From Alistipes sp. (GTDB lineage: Bacteria > Bacteroidota > Bacteroidia > Bacteroidales > Rikenellaceae), in contig JAHZDG010000005.1 of the NCBI GenBank assembly GCA_019422485.1, forward strand, positions 83,837-93,446: 9,610 bases of DNA, given 5' to 3'. Both the position numbers and the translations under genes were made by a program. Below the pieces are notes generated by a model. It searched no databases, had not been told where the DNA came from, and saw only the letters and a program-made list of their open reading frames with translations. Below are positions 6,415-9,610 of the stretch, piece by piece (the first letter of the stretch is position 1; every line of letters begins with the position of its first letter).

Positions 6415-6891
6415 ATGAGAAAAGCGAAGCCTAAAAAGCGAATTCTACTTCCAGATCCCAAATTCGGGGACGTATTGGTTACCCGGTTTGTAAATAACCT
6501 GATGCTGGATGGTAAGAAGAGTATTGCCTATACGATTTTCTACAACGCCGTGGAAATCGTCGGTGAGAAGATGAAGGATGCGGACAAGGCTCCTCTTGAT
6601 ATTTGGAAGAAAGCCCTCGAAAACATTACGCCTCAAGTAGAGGTTAAGTCACGTCGTGTGGGGGGTGCTACTTTCCAGGTACCGACTGAGGTAAGACCTG
6701 AACGTAAGATTTCTCTGGCCATGAGAAACCTGATCCTTTACTCGAGAAAACGTGCAGGTCGTTCGATGGCAGAAAAACTGGCCGCCGAAATCATGGCAGC
6801 CTACAACGAAGAAGGTGCAGCCTTCAAACGTAAGGAAGAAATGCACCGTATGGCTGAAGCCAACAAAGCATTTGCACACTTTAGATTCTAA
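6415..6891 (+). CDS. rpsG: 30S ribosomal protein S7
   Basis: Primary 16S rRNA-binding protein that nucleates assembly of the 30S head and lines the E site. The 158 residues are the normal length. Recognisable segments are the basic N-terminus MRKAKPKKRILLPDPKFGD, VTRFVNNLMLDGKKSIAY (about 22-39), the beta-hairpin region VEVKSRRVGGATFQVPTEV (about 75-93) and MAEKLAAEIMAAYNEEGAAF, with HRMAEANKAFAHFRF at the end. The start at 6415 is the ATG giving the family's usual N-terminus. No SD precedes it; an AT-rich stretch lies upstream. It is 88 bp after rpsL, longer than usual in an operon, and 18 bp before fusA. Confidence 0.99.
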   Translation: MRKAKPKKRILLPDPKFGDVLVTRFVNNLMLDGKKSIAYTIFYNAVEIVGEKMKDADKAPLDIWKKALENITPQVEVKSRRVGGATFQVPTEVRPERKISLAMRNLILYSRKRAGRSMAEKLAAEIMAAYNEEGAAFKRKEEMHRMAEANKAFAHFRF

Positions 6892-6896
6892 TTCCG

Positions 6897-6903
6897 AAGG
6901 AGA
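6897..6903 (+). promoter_or_regulatory. Shine-Dalgarno of fusA
   Basis: AAGGAGA lies 6 nt before the ATG at 6910 in the short rpsG-fusA gap. It is the best SD among the plus-strand genes and fits the high expression expected of EF-G. Confidence 0.7.
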
Positions 6904-6909
6904 CAGCAT

Positions 6910-9024
6910 ATGGCAAGAGATTTGAAATTTACCAGAAACATCGGTATCATGGCTCACATCGATGCCGGTAAGACGACTGATTCGGAACGCACTGTGTTCT
7001 ACACCGGGAAAACCCACAAAATCGGGGAAGTGCACGAAGGTGCTGCCACGATGGACTGGATGGAACAGGAACAGGAACGTGGGATCACCATCACTTCGGC
7101 CGCCACTACGGCTTTCTGGCACTATAAAGATCAGACTTACCAAATCAACATCATCGATACCCCGGGCCACGTGGACTTCACGGCCGAGGTAGAACGCTCG
7201 CTGCGTGTGCTGGACGGTGCTGTGGCTACGTTCTGCGCCGTGGGCGGTGTAGAACCCCAGTCCGAAACCGTATGGCGTCAGGCCGACAAGTATAACGTAC
7301 CCCGTCTGGGTTATGTTAACAAAATGGACCGTACGGGTGCCGACTTCCTGGCCGTATGTGCTCAGGTGAAAGAACGCCTTGGTGCCAATGCTCTGCCGAT
7401 CGTATTGCCGATCGGGGCTGAAGATAAATTCTCGGGTCTGGTAGACCTTATATATAATCGGGCTATCATTTATCACGAAGAAAAGAAGAACGAACTGGTT
7501 AACTACACTTACGAAGACGTTCCCGAAAACATGAAAGCCGAAGTGGCTGAATGGCGTGGGAAACTGATCGAAGAAGTAGCCGCTTCGGACGATGCCCTGA
7601 TGGAAAAATTCTTCGAAGATCCCGATTCGATCACTCCGGACGAACTGATCGCCGCTATCCGCAAAGCTACGATCTCGATGACGATCGTTCCGATGCTGTG
7701 CGGTTCTTCCTTCAAGAACAAAGGGGTTCAGTTGTTGCTGGACTGCGTGATGGCCTTCCTGCCCTCTCCGCTGGATATCGAAGCCGTGATTGGGACCAAC
7801 CCCGAAACGGGCGAAGAAACGAAACGTCACCCGACCGAAAACGATCCGTTCTGCGCTCTGGCGTTCAAGATTGCTACCGACCCCTTCGTAGGTCGTTTGG
7901 CTTTCATCCGTGTATACTCGGGTCGCCTCGAAGCCGGTTCGTACGTTCACAACAGCCGCAGCGGTAAGAAAGAACGTATCAGCCGTCTGTACCAGATGCA
8001 CGCCAACAAACAGAACCCGATCGAAGTAATCGGTGCCGGTGATATCTGCGCCGCCGTAGGGTTCAAGGATGTTCGTACGGGGGATACCCTCTGCGACGAA
8101 AAGGCTCCGATCGTACTCGAATCGATGACCTTCCCCGAACCGGTGATCGGGTTGGCCGTTGAACCCAAAACGCAGAAAGACCTCGATAAACTGGGTATCG
8201 CGCTGGGTAAACTGGCTGAAGAAGACCCGACCTTCACCGTTAAAACCGATGAAGACAGCGGTCAGACCGTCATCAGCGGGATGGGTGAACTTCACCTGGA
8301 AATCATCGTTGACCGTCTGAAACGTGAATTCGGGGTGGAAATCAACCAGGGTGCTCCCCAGGTTAACTACAAAGAAGCCCTCACCAGCACGGTTGAACAC
8401 CGTGAAGTGTTCAAGAAACAGACCGGGGGTCGTGGTAAATTCGCCGACATTATCTTCGAAATCGGTCCGGCCGACGAAGGTAAAACGGGTCTGCAATTCG
8501 AAGACGTGGTTAAAGGGGGTAACATTCCCAAGGAATACATTCCTTCGGTACAGAAAGGGTTCGAATCGGCTATGGCCAACGGTCCGCTGGCCGGCTTCTC
8601 GATTGATAGCATGAAAGTGACGCTGAAGGATGGTTCGTTCCACCCGGTGGACTCTGACTCGCTGTCGTTCGAAGTGGCTGCCCGCAACGGTTTCCGTCAC
8701 GCTGCCGCCAAGGCCCGTCCCGTGATTCTCGAACCGGTGATGTCGGTTGAAGTGGTGACTCCCGAAGAAAACATGGGGGACATCATCGGCGACCTGAACA
8801 AACGCCGCGGTCAGATCAGCGGTATGGAATCCAAAGGGAATGCCCGCGTGGTAAACGCCAAGGTACCTCTGTCGGAAATGTTCGGTTATGTGACCGTTCT
8901 GCGTACGATTTCTTCTGGACGTGCTACTTCGTCGATGGAATTCTCTCACTTCGAAGAAGTTCCGGCCAACGTAGCTAAGGAAGTGATCGAAAAATCTGGT
9001 AAAAAAGGACCCATCGAAGAATAA
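6910..9024 (+). CDS. fusA: Elongation factor G
   Basis: GTPase that drives translocation of tRNA and mRNA and, with RRF, ribosome recycling. The 704 residues equal the E. coli length and cover all five domains. The G domain shows the P-loop AHIDAGKT (15-22), switch I RGITIT (57-62), switch II DTPGH (83-87) and NKMD (137-140). Domain II follows from about 290, then SGMGELHLEIIVDRLKREF (domain III), the domain IV GGRGKFADI region, and a domain V with VTPEENMGDIIGDLNKRRG and GYVTVLRTISSGRATSS. The helix after the P-loop reads TTDSERTVFYTGKTHK, where related EF-Gs usually have TTTSERILFYTG; the Asp24 is unusual, but no GTP-binding residue is lost. The operon position makes this the housekeeping copy. 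It ends 8 bp before rpsJ. Confidence 0.98.
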   Translation: MARDLKFTRNIGIMAHIDAGKTTDSERTVFYTGKTHKIGEVHEGAATMDWMEQEQERGITITSAATTAFWHYKDQTYQINIIDTPGHVDFTAEVERSLRVLDGAVATFCAVGGVEPQSETVWRQADKYNVPRLGYVNKMDRTGADFLAVCAQVKERLGANALPIVLPIGAEDKFSGLVDLIYNRAIIYHEEKKNELVNYTYEDVPENMKAEVAEWRGKLIEEVAASDDALMEKFFEDPDSITPDELIAAIRKATISMTIVPMLCGSSFKNKGVQLLLDCVMAFLPSPLDIEAVIGTNPETGEETKRHPTENDPFCALAFKIATDPFVGRLAFIRVYSGRLEAGSYVHNSRSGKKERISRLYQMHANKQNPIEVIGAGDICAAVGFKDVRTGDTLCDEKAPIVLESMTFPEPVIGLAVEPKTQKDLDKLGIALGKLAEEDPTFTVKTDEDSGQTVISGMGELHLEIIVDRLKREFGVEINQGAPQVNYKEALTSTVEHREVFKKQTGGRGKFADIIFEIGPADEGKTGLQFEDVVKGGNIPKEYIPSVQKGFESAMANGPLAGFSIDSMKVTLKDGSFHPVDSDSLSFEVAARNGFRHAAAKARPVILEPVMSVEVVTPEENMGDIIGDLNKRRGQISGMESKGNARVVNAKVPLSEMFGYVTVLRTISSGRATSSMEFSHFEEVPANVAKEVIEKSGKKGPIEE

Positions 9025-9032
9025 TCAAGATT

Positions 9033-9338
9033 ATGAGCCAAAAAATAAGAATCAAACTGAAATCTTACGATCATAACCTGGTCGACAAATCGGCAGAAAA
9101 GATCGTAAAAACCGTAAAAGGTACGGGTGCTGTGGTGAGCGGTCCGATTCCGCTGCCTACCCAGAAGAAGATCTTCACCGTGAACCGTTCGACTTTCGTT
9201 AACAAGAAAGCCCGCGAACAGTTCCAGTTGTCGACTTGCAAACGTATTTTGGACATCTACAGCTCTACGCCCAAAACCATCGACGCTCTGATGAAGCTCG
9301 AATTGCCCAGCGGCGTGGAAGTAGAAATCAAAGTCTGA
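9033..9338 (+). CDS. rpsJ: 30S ribosomal protein S10
   Basis: Small-subunit head protein that also acts as NusE with NusB in transcription antitermination. The 101 residues begin MSQKIRIKLKSYDHNLVD and contain GPIPLPTQKKIFTVNRSTFV (about 38-57) and KKAREQFQLSTCKRILDIY, ending LPSGVEVEIKV, a Bacteroidales-type sequence. It lies 8 bp after fusA with no tuf between, which is the known arrangement in Bacteroidetes. No SD is visible before the ATG, so translational coupling to fusA is likely. A 225-bp structured gap follows before rplC. Confidence 0.98.
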   Translation: MSQKIRIKLKSYDHNLVDKSAEKIVKTVKGTGAVVSGPIPLPTQKKIFTVNRSTFVNKKAREQFQLSTCKRILDIYSSTPKTIDALMKLELPSGVEVEIKV

Positions 9339-9353
9339 GGTTTTTAGGCATAC

Positions 9354-9400
9354 GATGGGGCAGGGGCCTCACCTCCTGAGGGAGGCCCTGTCGCCCGATC
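9354..9400 (+). ncRNA. Long hairpin I in the S10-L3 spacer
   Basis: CAGGG-G-CCTC (9361-9370, with one bulged G) pairs with GAGGCCCTG (9382-9390) to give nine pairs, mostly G-C. The stem can be extended outward by GATGGG (9354-9359) with CCC (9394-9396) and ATC (9398-9400) across a small internal loop. No T-run follows, so it is not an intrinsic terminator. It begins 15 nt after the rpsJ stop and probably forms the 5' part of a leader-like element for rplC. Confidence 0.5.
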
Positions 9401-9403
9401 GGA

Positions 9404-9417
9404 GTTGCCGTAGCAAC
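9404..9417 (+). ncRNA. Small hairpin II in the S10-L3 spacer
   Basis: GTTGC (9404-9408) pairs with GCAAC (9413-9417) around the tetraloop CGTA, directly after hairpin I. A second GCAAC copy (9421-9425) could compete for the same partner, which would allow an alternative fold. Confidence 0.35.
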
Positions 9418-9474
9418 ATAGCAACCGAAGCAATACAAACATAATTAACAACCCGGGGTTGAGGCTTGTGTCGC

Positions 9475-9512
9475 GCTGCCAAGGGTCCGGATCCGCAAGG
9501 ATTCGGTGCAGC
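9475..9512 (+). ncRNA. Compound hairpin III with a GNRA tetraloop upstream of rplC
   Basis: The inner stem CCGGATCC (9487-9494) and GGATTCGG (9499-9506) has eight pairs (one G-U) closed by the GNRA loop GCAA. The outer stem GCTGC (9475-9479) and GCAGC (9508-9512) encloses an asymmetric internal loop (CAAGGGT opposite T). Competing pairings exist: GAGGCT (9461-9466) with AGCCTC (9510-9515), and GTTGAGG (9458-9464) with CCTCCAAC (9534-9541, one bulge). Internal loops and exclusive helices of this type are usual in ribosomal-protein autoregulatory leaders. The assignment is inferred. Confidence 0.5.
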
Positions 9513-9563
9513 CTCCGAAAAAACAAGTGGACTCCTCCAACACCATTAATTTTAAAAGACAAA

Positions 9564-9610
9564 ATGTCAGGACTAATTGGAAAAAAAATCGGAATGACTT
9601 CCGTATTCGG
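9564..9610 (+). CDS. rplC: 50S ribosomal protein L3 (N-terminal fragment, runs off the right edge)
   Basis: Only 15 complete codons are present, MSGLIGKKIGMTSVF, plus two bases. This is the highly characteristic L3 N-terminus (G-L-x-GKK-x-GMT). L3 is an early-assembly 23S rRNA-binding protein near the peptidyl-transferase centre. Position after rpsJ agrees with the standard S10 operon order, in which rplD and rplW would come next. No SD precedes the ATG, and the spacer just upstream is AT-rich after the structured region. Confidence 0.93.
   Translation, partial: MSGLIGKKIGMTSVF

Noticed and set aside
6649..8949. A 766-codon open frame on the minus strand opposite rpsG and fusA
   Set aside because: It is antisense to unmistakable S7 and EF-G. 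Its openness follows from the sense genes rarely using TTA, CTA or TCA codons, and its translation is low-complexity-like (rich in His, Phe, Arg, Gly) with no domain.
9025..9032. Absence of tuf between fusA and rpsJ as a possible rearrangement
   Set aside because: A fusA-rpsJ junction with tuf elsewhere is the known order in Bacteroidetes, not a local deletion.

Overview
The window looks like a chromosomal segment of a Bacteroidetes (Bacteroidales) bacterium, quite possibly Rikenellaceae/Alistipes-like. The evidence is: (i) at least three promoters fit the phylum's own consensus, a TTG-type -33 box about 19-20 nt from a TAnnTTTG -7 box; (ii) the str/S10 order is rpsL-rpsG-fusA-rpsJ-rplC with no tuf between fusA and rpsJ; (iii) the ribosomal proteins and EF-G resemble Bacteroidales versions; (iv) most genes have weak or absent Shine-Dalgarno (SD) sequences. 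The genus is an inference.

Region 1 (1-4040, minus strand) is a tripartite RND drug-efflux operon. A good promoter (4032-4062) leads into a small exported protein of unknown function (3612-3971, GTG start). Then come a lipoprotein periplasmic adaptor (2346-3503) and, 13 bp later, an AcrB-type permease. The permease runs off the left edge, leaving 777 of an expected roughly 1,040 residues. The outer-membrane TolC-like partner, if present, lies outside the window.

Region 2 (4106-5626, minus strand) is a secreted alpha/beta-hydrolase esterase with its own promoter, followed by a small uncharacterised ORF with no convincing start. It ends at a strong intrinsic terminator (4106-4139) that insulates it from the efflux operon.

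Region 3 (5622-5942) is the divergent intergenic region. It holds the leftward esterase promoter, a series of A-tracts phased with the DNA helix, and the rightward str-operon promoter with a short leader hairpin.

Region 4 (5943-9610, plus strand) is the translation operon: S12, S7, EF-G and S10, then the first 15 codons of L3. The genes supply 30S subunit components, the translocase and the start of the 50S S10-type cluster. Two spacers are unusually large and structured: S12-S7 (88 bp, two tandem hairpins) and S10-L3 (225 bp, a long hairpin, a small hairpin and a GNRA-capped compound hairpin). The second is the best candidate here for an undescribed regulatory RNA.

I see no mobile element, CRISPR array, tRNA or rRNA. 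Most of the window is ordinary core-genome and efflux content. The items worth a second look are the S10-L3 spacer RNA, an Asp just after the EF-G P-loop, the small gene heading the efflux operon, and the possibly truncated ORF downstream of the esterase.
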